The notes beneath the pieces were generated by a model. The model searched no databases. It had not been told where the DNA came from and saw nothing but the letters and a program-made list of their open reading frames with translations. Source: Natronocella acetinitrilica (GTDB lineage: Bacteria > Pseudomonadota > Gammaproteobacteria > Nitrococcales > Aquisalimonadaceae). From it: DNA of 64,000 nucleotides. Each line of letters starts with the position of its first letter. Positions within the stretch are counted from its first letter, which is position 1. The stretch spans positions 248,001 through 312,000 of the forward strand of contig NZ_JALJXV010000003.1 in the NCBI RefSeq assembly GCF_024170285.1, written 5' to 3'. A program made the translations under genes and the position numbers. Below, in pieces: positions 41,140 through 49,839 of the stretch.

Positions 41140-41637
41140 ATGCGAAGCAGACAGATCGGACGCGGCCTTGGCTTGATGGTGGTGTTGCTCGCAGCACTGC
41201 ATGCGGCCTCGCCGGCCTCGGCGCGGGAGTCGGTGCGACTTTTCCAGGACGCGGCGACGGAGCCCGGGCTCGCGGCGATGGCGGTGGTGCGCGACTGGAC
41301 GGACTATCAACAGGCGGCGTCGGCGTGTACGGCGGTGAAGCGGCTCTACGGCGAGCTTGCCGCAACGCCGCCCGGGGAGCGTGGCTTTGTGGAGATGCTA
41401 TACACCCACCGCGGGTCCGCAGGCTATACCAGGCTGGTGGATCTGCGCTTGCAGCAGATCGAGGAGGGTGGCTCGCCGGCAAGCGAGGAGCAGCTGCGCG
41501 TGGTGCTCGAGTATCTGGTCATGACCGATGCCATCGGGCACGCCCGGGACTTCATGGCGCAGCCCGAGCGCGAGCGCCACGCCGCCATGCGCGAGTGCTA
41601 TGCCGCCGCCTATGCGCTCACCTGGGGCCGGGAGTGA
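41140..41637 (+). CDS. exported hypothetical protein (165 aa)
   Basis: Signal peptide MRSRQIGRGLGLMVVLLAAL is cleaved near SPASA-R. The mature part is helical (VKRLYGELAATPPGERGFVE, LVMTDAIGHARDFMAQPERE). GGAGGGGGAG precedes the ATG. It has no recognised family and is the first of three plus-strand genes leading to the SRAP and LuxR genes. Confidence 0.7.
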   Translation: MRSRQIGRGLGLMVVLLAALHAASPASARESVRLFQDAATEPGLAAMAVVRDWTDYQQAASACTAVKRLYGELAATPPGERGFVEMLYTHRGSAGYTRLVDLRLQQIEEGGSPASEEQLRVVLEYLVMTDAIGHARDFMAQPERERHAAMRECYAAAYALTWGRE

Positions 41638-41755
41638 ATGCGGCACACAAGGCCGCCAGCACCGGGGGGGGTTCTCGCACCCGGGGCCGCACGGTGACGC
41701 CCGCGCGGCGATGCGCTAGGCTGCCCGAAACGGCGGCGGCTGGCAGGAGACAGGC

Positions 41756-42412
41756 ATGTGTGGGCGCTACGCACTCTACTCGCCGCGCTCGCGGATCGCC
41801 GGGGAGTTTGGCGTCACCCGCAATGTCGGCGGCAACACGCCGCGCTACAACATCGCCCCGGGCACGGCACCGCTCACACTGAACGCCCGCGCCGAGACGC
41901 TGGCCTTCGAGCAGCTGCGCTGGGGCTACCGTCCGCACTGGGCGAGCGCCGAGAGCCCGACGCCGATCAACGCCCGTGCCGAGCGCGTGGCAACGAGCCC
42001 CTACTTCCGCGAGGCCTTCGCCCACCACCGCTGCCTGGTGCCGGCCGATGGCTGGTATGAGTGGCAGGCGGGCGAGGGCGGCAAGCAGCCCTACTACCAC
42101 TACCACGCCGAGGGCGCGCTGCTCTACTTCGCCGGCGTCTACGCCTGCACGCCGGACGGCGCGCCGGCGGGCTTTGCCATCATCACGGTGCCGGCGAAGG
42201 CGCGTGCGGCGACGGTGCACCCGCGCATGCCACTCATCCTCGCGCCGGCGTGCCTCGGTGCCTGGATGGATCCGGCGATCACCCGCCATGCGGCGATCCG
42301 CGAGGCGAGCGTGCGGCTTGACTCCGAGGTGATCGCGCTGCACGCGGTCAGCACCCGGGTCAACCGGTCCGACGCCGAGGACGCGTCGCTGATCGAACCC
42401 CCTGTCCCCTGA
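41756..42412 (+). CDS. yedK: SRAP domain protein (YedK/HMCES family)
   Basis: 218 residues. The exposed catalytic Cys2 (MCGRY), Asn72 (INARAE), Glu102 (GWYEW) and His155 (TVHPRMP) match the SRAP active site. SRAP proteins form a covalent DNA-protein crosslink with abasic sites in single-stranded DNA and shield them during replication. They are common on phages and plasmids. GCAGGAG precedes the ATG. Initiator Met removal is expected. Confidence 0.9.
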   Translation: MCGRYALYSPRSRIAGEFGVTRNVGGNTPRYNIAPGTAPLTLNARAETLAFEQLRWGYRPHWASAESPTPINARAERVATSPYFREAFAHHRCLVPADGWYEWQAGEGGKQPYYHYHAEGALLYFAGVYACTPDGAPAGFAIITVPAKARAATVHPRMPLILAPACLGAWMDPAITRHAAIREASVRLDSEVIALHAVSTRVNRSDAEDASLIEPPVP

Positions 42413-42521
42413 GTGCAGGCACCGCCGCCGGGCGATGTCGCCCGTGCCCCGGAAAAGTGTCGGGTTGCGACGACGCCCGAAGCGCGATAATGTCAAAGCG
42501 TGGCAGGGTGGGGTGCCATGC

Positions 42522-43634
42522 ATGCATCAGCGACGACTGGCGGAATTCAATCGCGTCATTGAGAGCTTCTACGCCCGGGCGGCCGAGGGCGAGGCCTGGG
42601 ACGTGGCGGCCCTGCACCGCTACCTCGCCACGGATCTCTGTCACATACTCACCATCAATTGCGGCGGCATCATCGTTGAGGGCGCCTCCTCGGGGGTGAG
42701 CGCGGCGGAAGTCGAGCACTACATCCGCAACTGGGCTGCGCGCGACGAGATTGGACCCAAGCTCTTTGCCCGCTCCCCGGGGCGTGCGCTCACCGATGAG
42801 GCGCTGATGAGCCGCGAGGAGTTCGAGGGCAGCGCGGTCTTCGAGGGCTTCTACGAGCCGGGCGGTGTTACGCACTTCGCCGTTGGCTACCTGCCGGTTG
42901 GCCCGCAGCTGAACTGCGGGATCAGCGTGCAGAATGGCCGCGGGACAGGGCCGATCCGCCCCGAGACGCTGCGCGATCTCGACACGGTCATCCCGCATCT
43001 GCGCCGCGCGATGGCGCTTCGCTGGCGGATTGCCGAGGTGCGCCGTGCGTCCGAGGCGAGCAGTGGGCTTTTGAGCAACTGGGGGCTTGGTCTCATTCAG
43101 TGCGACCGCAGCGGGCTGATCACCGCGCTGCAGGGCGAGGCGGAGGCGCTGCTCGCCGGTTCGGGCGCGATGGTGCGCTGCGCGAGCGGCCGGCTGCGCC
43201 TTGCCGATGAGGGCGCGGACCGCCGCCTCGCCATGCTGCTGCGCGACCCTGGGGCGGCGCTGCTGCACGCGGGTGCAACGCTCTACCTCGATGACCCCTG
43301 TGGGGCCTGTGGGCTCGAGTTGACGGTGCTGCCATTCGAGGGCAATGGGGTGCCGGAGGGCCTGCGCCTGGTGCTCTGCCGGCGCACCGGGGAGGCGAGC
43401 AGCATCGACCGGCGCTATCTGCGCCGGCGCTTTCGCATCACCCCGGGCGAGGCCGACGTCCTGGCGCACCTGCTCGACGGGCGCACGCTCGCGGAGATCG
43501 CCGCCGCCCGGGGCTCGACGATTGGCACCATCCGCAGCTACGTGAAGCAGCTGCGGCGCAAGCTCCACTGCTCGAACCAGGCGCAGCTCGTCTCACTCGG
43601 CTGGCAGGCGATTGGCCTGCACCGCCCCGGCTGA
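42522..43634 (+). CDS. LuxR-type transcriptional regulator (370 aa)
   Basis: The C-terminal 60 residues (RFRITPGEADVLAHLLDGRT...STIGTIRSYVKQLRRKLHCS) form a LuxR/FixJ helix-turn-helix. Residues 1-290 are a possible sensor domain, with ATDLCHILTINCGGIIVEG and LSNWGLGLIQCDRSGLITAL resembling a PAS-like or GAF-like fold. The ligand is unknown. The ATG at 42522 is used, with GGTGGGG upstream. It may respond to a signal and control neighbouring genes. Confidence 0.75.
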   Translation: MHQRRLAEFNRVIESFYARAAEGEAWDVAALHRYLATDLCHILTINCGGIIVEGASSGVSAAEVEHYIRNWAARDEIGPKLFARSPGRALTDEALMSREEFEGSAVFEGFYEPGGVTHFAVGYLPVGPQLNCGISVQNGRGTGPIRPETLRDLDTVIPHLRRAMALRWRIAEVRRASEASSGLLSNWGLGLIQCDRSGLITALQGEAEALLAGSGAMVRCASGRLRLADEGADRRLAMLLRDPGAALLHAGATLYLDDPCGACGLELTVLPFEGNGVPEGLRLVLCRRTGEASSIDRRYLRRRFRITPGEADVLAHLLDGRTLAEIAAARGSTIGTIRSYVKQLRRKLHCSNQAQLVSLGWQAIGLHRPG

Positions 43635-43852
43635 GGGCCTGCGCCGCTGTGCTTGCGCGGCGCGCCTGCGCCGTGCTAGCGTCAAGTCGTGTCGCTGGTG
43701 CCGGCCACCCAATCCCGCAATTGAAAAGCCCCCGCTCCGGGGCTGCACCGAGCAAAGCCCTTGTGGCAGATGGTCATTCTTCTCGACGAACGCTCGGGAA
43801 GTACCAGGCGGGATGGTGCTGATCGGGCCAGTCGACACAGAGGGATCATCCA

Positions 43853-44428
43853 ATGACCGATCAAACTATTCCCACCCCTGGCCGCCTGAAGGCGGATGCC
43901 CGAAAGACGCTGCGAGCACTGCGTGCCGGTCGCATGGCGCCGGATGCCTGCGGGCTCGCGCCTGACACCGATCTCGGTCGCCTGCGGCTGAAGGACCTGC
44001 TTGCGCTGAAGGCGCGCGAGTGCGGCTGCTCGGACTGGACGGAGCTTGTGCGCACCCGGGAGCGCCAGGTGGCGGGGCAGCGGGCGCGGGCAGGCGCGCC
44101 GTCCGGGCAGGCGGCAGCCACGCCCGAGGATAGCGGCGCGGAGCCTGCGCACGAGTGCGAGCAGTGGTATCTCACCGAGCACGGCTGGCGGGCTGCCTCA
44201 AGCGTTGCCGGCGTGCCGATGGTGCGCGGCCGCGAGGTGTTTCGCGTCTGGGAGGCCTTCCGGGGGCCAGCCGGCGGCATGTGCTCAGTCGCCTGGAGCG
44301 CCACCGACCCGGCGCTGCCTGCGGGGGTCGAGGACCGGGCGGATGCGCTGATGGCCGAGTTCGGCGATCGCCCCGTGCGAGCGATGGACGCCTGGATCAA
44401 GGCCTACCAGGGGCCGGGGCTCTTCTGA
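43853..44428 (+). CDS. hypothetical protein (191 aa)
   Basis: GAGGG precedes ATG 43853. The N-terminus MTDQTIPTPGRLKADARKTL and RLKDLLALKARECGCSDWTE (two short helical repeats) recall the helix-loop-helix run found before ankyrin-type repeats, but no repeats follow. The C-terminal half is unassigned. It lies 219 bases after the LuxR gene. Confidence 0.65.
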   Translation: MTDQTIPTPGRLKADARKTLRALRAGRMAPDACGLAPDTDLGRLRLKDLLALKARECGCSDWTELVRTRERQVAGQRARAGAPSGQAAATPEDSGAEPAHECEQWYLTEHGWRAASSVAGVPMVRGREVFRVWEAFRGPAGGMCSVAWSATDPALPAGVEDRADALMAEFGDRPVRAMDAWIKAYQGPGLF

Positions 44429-44502
44429 GTCGGCACTACGGGCCGGGCCGCCTGCGGGCGGCTCGGCCTCACCCTCACCTCCCGGAGCAGGCCGGGGAGA
44501 CA

Positions 44503-44519
44503 AACATAACAGATATGTT
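44503..44519. promoter_or_regulatory. operator-like inverted repeat at the TA promoter
   Basis: AACATA (44503-44508) and TATGTT (44514-44519) flank ACAGA and lie directly before an extended -10 (TG-T-TATACT, 44516-44524). Typical placement for autoregulation by the antitoxin-type regulator. Confidence 0.55.
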
Positions 44520-44525
44520 ATACTC

Positions 44526-44879
44526 ATGAAGGAACTACCGGACACTTGGATTCACCCGCGGGTGGATCACTGCATCGAGCGCGTGGAGCAGGGTGGGCCT
44601 GCGGATGGCAGCAAACTGCACCTTGGACTGCTGGAAGGGCTCGATTTTGCACAGAAAGCCTACAATGACCCGAGCCATCTCGATGTCTACGATGACGACG
44701 TGCTGCTCGAGCGGGTCAACGCCGCCGGCGAGCGCGAGCGCTTTTTTGCTGTCGAGCGCCATGGCTACACGACGCTCTTCAAGCGCATTGATCAGGATCG
44801 CTTCATGGTGCTCGACTGCCACAAGACAAAGGACTGGCGGGTGCTTGAGTCCGAGATTCGGCGTGGTGACTATGACTGA
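44526..44879 (+). CDS. putative toxin of a HigBA-like module (117 aa)
   Basis: Opens MKELPDTWIHPRVDHCIERV. Residues 70-105 read FFAVERHGYTTLFKRIDQDR, a strand pair as in RelE/HigB folds. The family is not certain. The toxin-first gene order with an XRE regulator 18 bases downstream fits HigBA. The ATG lies directly after the TATACT -10 box, and there is no ribosome-binding site. A leaderless mRNA, or a GTG at 44562 as the real start, is therefore possible. Confidence 0.55.
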   Translation: MKELPDTWIHPRVDHCIERVEQGGPADGSKLHLGLLEGLDFAQKAYNDPSHLDVYDDDVLLERVNAAGERERFFAVERHGYTTLFKRIDQDRFMVLDCHKTKDWRVLESEIRRGDYD

Positions 44880-44897
44880 TGGCCGCAGAGGCTTGAG

Positions 44898-45368
44898 ATG
44901 ATGAGCAAGGTACAGGACTTCATTGATCGTGGCCGCCGTGATCCGCGCTTCTCCAAGGCGCTCGCGGCAAGCGATCTTGCAACGCGGCTTGGCAAGATGG
45001 CGTTCGACATGCGCGTTGGCTGCGGGCTCTCTCAGGAGGCGCTTGCCGAGCGCACGGGGCTCAAGCAGTCGCAGATCTCTCGCCTTGAGCGTGGCAACCA
45101 GGGGTATGTGCCAAGCCTCTTGCTGATCGGCGAGGTTGCGGCCGCCTGTGACTACGAGATTGCGATTGAGGCGATTCCGCGCCGGGTGATTCTGGCGCAG
45201 GTCGCGGAACCGCCGGTGCGCCCCTACAGCGCCAGGCGCAGTCACGCGGCGCTGACCGAGGCCATGCTGGAGGCAGGCAATCTGATCGAGGAGCACCTGG
45301 CGTCCGAGGTCCGCGAGACAGGCGAGACCGGGGGTATCCACGTCATGGTGCACGCGGAGAAGGAGTAG
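44898..45368 (+). CDS. HigA-like antitoxin, XRE family
   Basis: 156 residues (MMSKVQDFIDRGRRDPRFSK). A HigA-type N-terminal helix precedes a Cro/CI helix-turn-helix at about residues 44-70 (GLSQEALAERTGLKQSQISR). The unassigned C-terminus may clamp the toxin. GAGG lies upstream. It likely binds the AACATA/TATGTT repeat. Confidence 0.75.
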   Translation: MMSKVQDFIDRGRRDPRFSKALAASDLATRLGKMAFDMRVGCGLSQEALAERTGLKQSQISRLERGNQGYVPSLLLIGEVAAACDYEIAIEAIPRRVILAQVAEPPVRPYSARRSHAALTEAMLEAGNLIEEHLASEVRETGETGGIHVMVHAEKE

Positions 45369-45374
45369 CCCACC

Positions 45375-45827
45375 GTGAGTGCGGCCGCGGCCCTGCTTAG
45401 CTTCGCCCTCAGCGCGGCGGCGGCCGTGATCTTCACGGTGCAGGCGGTGCGCGCGAGCCTGATGGCAACGCAACTCGTCCGGGCGCGCGGACTTAGAGGG
45501 TCGGGGACTCCCGCCCAGGGAGCCGGCAGTCCCGCTGGAGGTGACCAGGGCGCGGGAGAGCCCGCGTCTGCCCCGGGGATGGAGACACCCCTGGAGACAC
45601 CCCCGGAGCCTGCCCCGGATCCTGCGGGAGAGCCCGCGCCAGGACTCTCGCGCATGGAGCGGGCAAGCGCCGCGATCGAGAGGCAGATCACGATCAACTG
45701 GGACAGCTGGCAGTCGACCCGCAACGTCTGGCTGATTATCGGGGCGCTACTGCTTGCGGCAAGCTATGGCATCGATGGCGTGCTGCTTTTCATTGAGCTG
45801 TTCGCGAATGGCGAGGCGGGCGGCTAG
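45375..45827 (+). CDS. membrane protein with Pro/Glu-rich loop (150 aa)
   Basis: GTG start 45375 with AAGGAG upstream. An N-terminal membrane segment (ALLSFALSAAAAVIFTVQAV) is followed by a Gly/Pro/Glu-rich loop (PLETPPEPAPDPAGEPAPG) and a C-terminal segment (VWLIIGALLLAASYGIDGV). Six bases separate it from the antitoxin, so it may be in the same transcript. No family is recognised. Confidence 0.65.
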   Translation: MSAAAALLSFALSAAAAVIFTVQAVRASLMATQLVRARGLRGSGTPAQGAGSPAGGDQGAGEPASAPGMETPLETPPEPAPDPAGEPAPGLSRMERASAAIERQITINWDSWQSTRNVWLIIGALLLAASYGIDGVLLFIELFANGEAGG

Positions 45828-45836
45828 ACGGCCCGC

Positions 45837-46502
<666 letters not shown>

Positions 46503-46703
46503 AATCGTGTCCTCGGTCGATGGGCAGCAGCGCAGGTGCAGCCACAGGCACCGGCAAGATACGCAGCGGCGAGCGCCAATGCCGTGACCAGGTCACGAAA
46601 CCACTGTGCGGGACGTCACAGAATGGAATTTGTTATCGATTAAAAAATGCACGGGGCCTTGCGCTGGGGCAGGGCGCAGCCGCGACGTGCGCGGTGCAGG
46701 TGA

Positions 46704-46732
46704 TTGACTTTATTATTATCAAGAGATATAAT
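46704..46732 (+). promoter_or_regulatory. AT-rich promoter with flanking inverted repeat, for the gene at 46759
   Basis: TTGACT (46704-46709), 17 bp, TATAAT (46727-46732). GTGATTG (46700-46706) and CAATCAC (46740-46746) flank the whole promoter as a perfect repeat, and inner bases also pair. Confidence 0.75.
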
Positions 46733-46758
46733 AAGTGAACAATCACAGGAGATTTATT

Positions 46759-46926
46759 ATGGCCAAAAAGGTAACGACGATCCGGCAGCGCAATCCGCTG
46801 CATCGCACCCCTCTCCTCGGCAAAGGGGCGGCCCACGGGAAGTCCAAAAAAGCCGTTCGCCGCGGCGAACGCGTGCAGCTCGCCCGCGACTGGGCTGAGT
46901 CTGAGTCGGTTCACAGAGCCGCCTGA
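46759..46926 (+). CDS. small basic protein (55 aa)
   Basis: AGGAG lies 7 bases before ATG 46759 (MAKKVTTIRQRNPLHRTPLL). It is Lys/Arg/Gly-rich (GKGAAHGKSKKAVRRGERV), and nucleic-acid binding is likely. It is transcribed alone from a strong promoter. No family is recognised. Confidence 0.7.
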   Translation: MAKKVTTIRQRNPLHRTPLLGKGAAHGKSKKAVRRGERVQLARDWAESESVHRAA

Positions 46927-47044
46927 GATCAGCCCAGTCGCAAGCACTGGCGCTACGCCCGCAAGCCCCCAGCAAGCCCCCAGCAGGTTCTCCAGCAGGT
47001 TCTCCAGCGGAGCACGGCCGGGCGCCGGCAAGCCGCGCTGCCCC

Positions 47045-47326
47045 TCAGCCGCGGTGCCCGTCCGCGCGGTCGAGCGCGAACAGCACCAGGATCAGCGCGA
47101 AGAGCCCGAAGAAGAGGGTGAGCGCGGCGACGAGACTCCAGCCCCAGCCCGCCACCGCGCCGTAGACCCCGGCGAGCGTGCCGATGAGCGGAATGCCGGT
47201 GAGAAAAAGCGCGAGGATCAGTGCGAAGATCGCGTGGATGCCAAGAAAAACCTCGATGCCGGTCCAGATCGCGAGGAATTGCAATAGGCCGAGCAGGAGT
47301 ATGGCGATAAAATAGAGTACCTTCAT
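47045..47326 (-). CDS. small membrane protein (93 aa), last gene of the PLD operon
   Basis: MKVLYFIAILLLGLLQFLAI, GIHAIFALILALFLTGIPLI and LVAALTLFFGLFALILVLFA are three membrane segments covering nearly the whole protein. Its ATG overlaps the stop of the phospholipase-D-fold gene (ATGA), so the two are coupled. It might anchor or regulate the large proteins of this operon. No family is recognised. Confidence 0.75.
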   Translation of the reverse strand: MKVLYFIAILLLGLLQFLAIWTGIEVFLGIHAIFALILALFLTGIPLIGTLAGVYGAVAGWGWSLVAALTLFFGLFALILVLFALDRADGHRG

Positions 47327-49839
47327 GGGGCGTCTCCGCTGTCTGTCGGTGGGGTGATGGGTTCAAGCGCCTCCGCGCGAAAGCGCCGGGTCGAGACCTC
47401 GGGTGTGGCAATGCTTGCCAGGCGCACCGACCCGCCGTCCCGCTCGATCCCAAGGCAGACACCCCAGAGCGCGCCGCTTGTCTGGCGCAGCAGCTCGTAG
47501 CCGCCAAGCGAGCCGCCGCTGGCAAGCCCCTGGCAGGCGGCGCGCTGCTGATGGAGCCAGTCGGCGCCGGGCGCATCGCCCTCGCCGAGCAGGCGCCCTG
47601 CGGCGAGCGCAATCGCCGGATCGGCGTTCAGTCGCTGGCCGAGGAAGAGCAGGGCGGCGTTCTCCCAGTGTGCCGCCGCGGCGAGGGCGGGGTCGGTGGA
47701 GAGCGGTGGCTTGTCGCGCAGCGACGCGCCAAGCGTGTAGAGCGCCCAGAGCGCGAGCGCTGCCGCCTGCGCGTAGCCCTCGGTTGCCGGTGTCTCTTCC
47801 TTGGCGAGTGGCCCGGGGCGCTGCTCTTCGCTGAAGACCGCGGGCAGGGCAAGACGGGTGATCGCCTCGAGCTGCTCGCGCCCGACGCAGGCCGCGTCCA
47901 GACGATGGAGCAGGCGCAGGGTGCCAAGGGCGACGGCGGCCTGCTGGACGCGCCGCGCCGGCGGGCTTCGGCGATCGGCCCGGTCGGCGAAGGCCGTCTG
48001 CAGGCGGGTGGCGAGTGTTGCCAGTTTGCGCGCACAAAGCGCGCGGCGACGCGCCTCGGCAGCCTGCTCCCCGGGCGCTTGCGCATCGGCGATGGGGGCA
48101 TCCTCGGTGGCCTCATCGCCGGCATTGGCAAGCGCATCCTCGGTGACGGCTGCGCTGTCGCGGGCCGTTGGCGAGAACCCCCCGGTGCTGCCACCGGCCT
48201 GGTCGATCAGCGCCGAGAGCAGACTCGAGAGTGTCGACTCGCCCCGGGCGTGGGCGCGACTTCTCGCCAGGCGCTCCCGGGCCGCGACATCGGCCGGTGC
48301 GACCAGCGGCCCGCGCACGTCGCCGGGCTCGGCGGTGGCCGACGCCTCGCGGGGGAGCGCGTCGAGGGCGGCGACCGTCGGCGCGTCATCGGACTCGGCC
48401 AGCGCGCGCTCCAGGAACTCAAAAAGACTTGCCAGCGCAGGCTCCTCGTCGCGAAGGCGCGAGAGCACCTGGCGGATCTCACGCGCCGCGCCCGAGCGCG
48501 CATGCTCGCGGACGAGATCAACGAAGAGCGGGCAGACAAGCAGGCGCAATGCGCCATCGATGGCAACGTGCACCACCTCGCCGCGGCGAAGCACGGTATG
48601 GGCGAGGTGAAGCGCGTCGCCGCGGCGCTGGGGCGCGAGCTGCTCGGCCCCGCCGCCCTGGCCGCCCTGGCCGCCCTGCCCCGGGTAGTAGGCGCAGGCC
48701 TGACCGCTCCCAGGCGGTAGCGGGATCTCAAGCCCGGACGCGTGGCTGCAGGGCAGGACCAGCATCGAGACGCCGGCCACGTCCGCCGCCGATGTGCCGG
48801 GCGCACTCGCGCTCAGCGCGTCCGGGGTGGGGGCCGTATCGAGTGCGCCAAGCCCGAGGCGCTCGCTTGCCGCGCGCGCGGCCTCGCCGCCGAGCAGCAT
48901 CACCGCCTCGGCATTGCCCTGCGGGGGTGCGAGCAGCCAGGCCGGGCGGGAGAGATTTGCACTGCCAACGAGCAGGTGCGTGCTGGCGTCGGGGCCGTCG
49001 AGCGCAATCGCCTTGGCGTGGGCAAAGCGCGCGCGCTCACCGAGTGCCGGCAGCGCGCTCACATCGGCGAGGCGAAAGCGCGGATCGGCGAGGGCGCTCG
49101 GGTTGATGAGCGCCTGGTCGGGCTGGATGCCGATGACCGGTGGGCTCGCGCTGCGCTCGGCGAGCGTCGCGAGAAAGCCGAGCGCATCATCGAAGTAGGG
49201 GGCGAGTGCGCGCACGGTGGCAACGCGCTGCGGCAGCGCACCCTCCACCTGCTCCCAGAGCGGTGCGCGCGAGGCGCTGCTTGCGAAAAATGCCGCGCTC
49301 GGATCGGGCGCGGGCGTCGGCGTCTCGGCAAGCCAGGGGCAGAGCGTATGGGTGGCGTCGAGGAGCTCACTGATCGCCGCCGGAAGCGCCGCGCCGAAAT
49401 CACTAAGCCAGGTGGTGAAGGCGGCGAAGGCCTGCGCGAAGAGCGCGTGCTCGCCGCGCGCCTCGGGGCTGAAGCGGGCAAGCGCACTGACCTCGAGGTT
49501 GTGGCCAAAGCCGGCGGCGGTGAGGTTCGCGCTGCCAAGGGCGAGTAGCCCGTGCTCCTCGCCGAGGAGTAGCACCACCTTGGGGTGGAAGGCGCCGCGG
49601 GCGAGGTGCATGGGGGCAAGCGTGTAGTGCGTGCCAAGAAGCCGTGGCGGGCGCGCGAGCAGCGCCTCGCGCACCCGCGCCTGGTCGGCGAAGAGCAGGT
49701 GGTGGGTGACCCCCTGGGCTGCGAGGCGGCGCAGCAGCAGCTCCTCGTAGAAGGGGAAGTCGAGCGCGTAGGTGGCGGCAAGGCAGGCGCTGTAGCGGCC
49801 ACGACGCACGGCCTCGAGCAGCGAAAGACCGCCGCTCAC
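47323..49839 (-). CDS. phospholipase D-fold protein (838 aa)
   Basis: Two HKD-like motifs: GAFHPKVVLLLGEEHGLLAL with His85/Lys87 and GSANLTAAGF, then RFAHAKAIALDGPD with a second GSANLSRPAW near residue 290. This is the dimer-like arrangement of PLD-family nucleases. Residues 350-838 are Ala/Arg-rich with no recognised domain and no helicase motifs. The start is a GTG 49839 that overlaps the upstream stop. A DNA-targeting nuclease in a defence operon is plausible, not proven. Confidence 0.75.
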   Translation of the reverse strand: MSGGLSLLEAVRRGRYSACLAATYALDFPFYEELLLRRLAAQGVTHHLLFADQARVREALLARPPRLLGTHYTLAPMHLARGAFHPKVVLLLGEEHGLLALGSANLTAAGFGHNLEVSALARFSPEARGEHALFAQAFAAFTTWLSDFGAALPAAISELLDATHTLCPWLAETPTPAPDPSAAFFASSASRAPLWEQVEGALPQRVATVRALAPYFDDALGFLATLAERSASPPVIGIQPDQALINPSALADPRFRLADVSALPALGERARFAHAKAIALDGPDASTHLLVGSANLSRPAWLLAPPQGNAEAVMLLGGEAARAASERLGLGALDTAPTPDALSASAPGTSAADVAGVSMLVLPCSHASGLEIPLPPGSGQACAYYPGQGGQGGQGGGAEQLAPQRRGDALHLAHTVLRRGEVVHVAIDGALRLLVCPLFVDLVREHARSGAAREIRQVLSRLRDEEPALASLFEFLERALAESDDAPTVAALDALPREASATAEPGDVRGPLVAPADVAARERLARSRAHARGESTLSSLLSALIDQAGGSTGGFSPTARDSAAVTEDALANAGDEATEDAPIADAQAPGEQAAEARRRALCARKLATLATRLQTAFADRADRRSPPARRVQQAAVALGTLRLLHRLDAACVGREQLEAITRLALPAVFSEEQRPGPLAKEETPATEGYAQAAALALWALYTLGASLRDKPPLSTDPALAAAAHWENAALLFLGQRLNADPAIALAAGRLLGEGDAPGADWLHQQRAACQGLASGGSLGGYELLRQTSGALWGVCLGIERDGGSVRLASIATPEVSTRRFRAEALEPITPPTDSGDAP

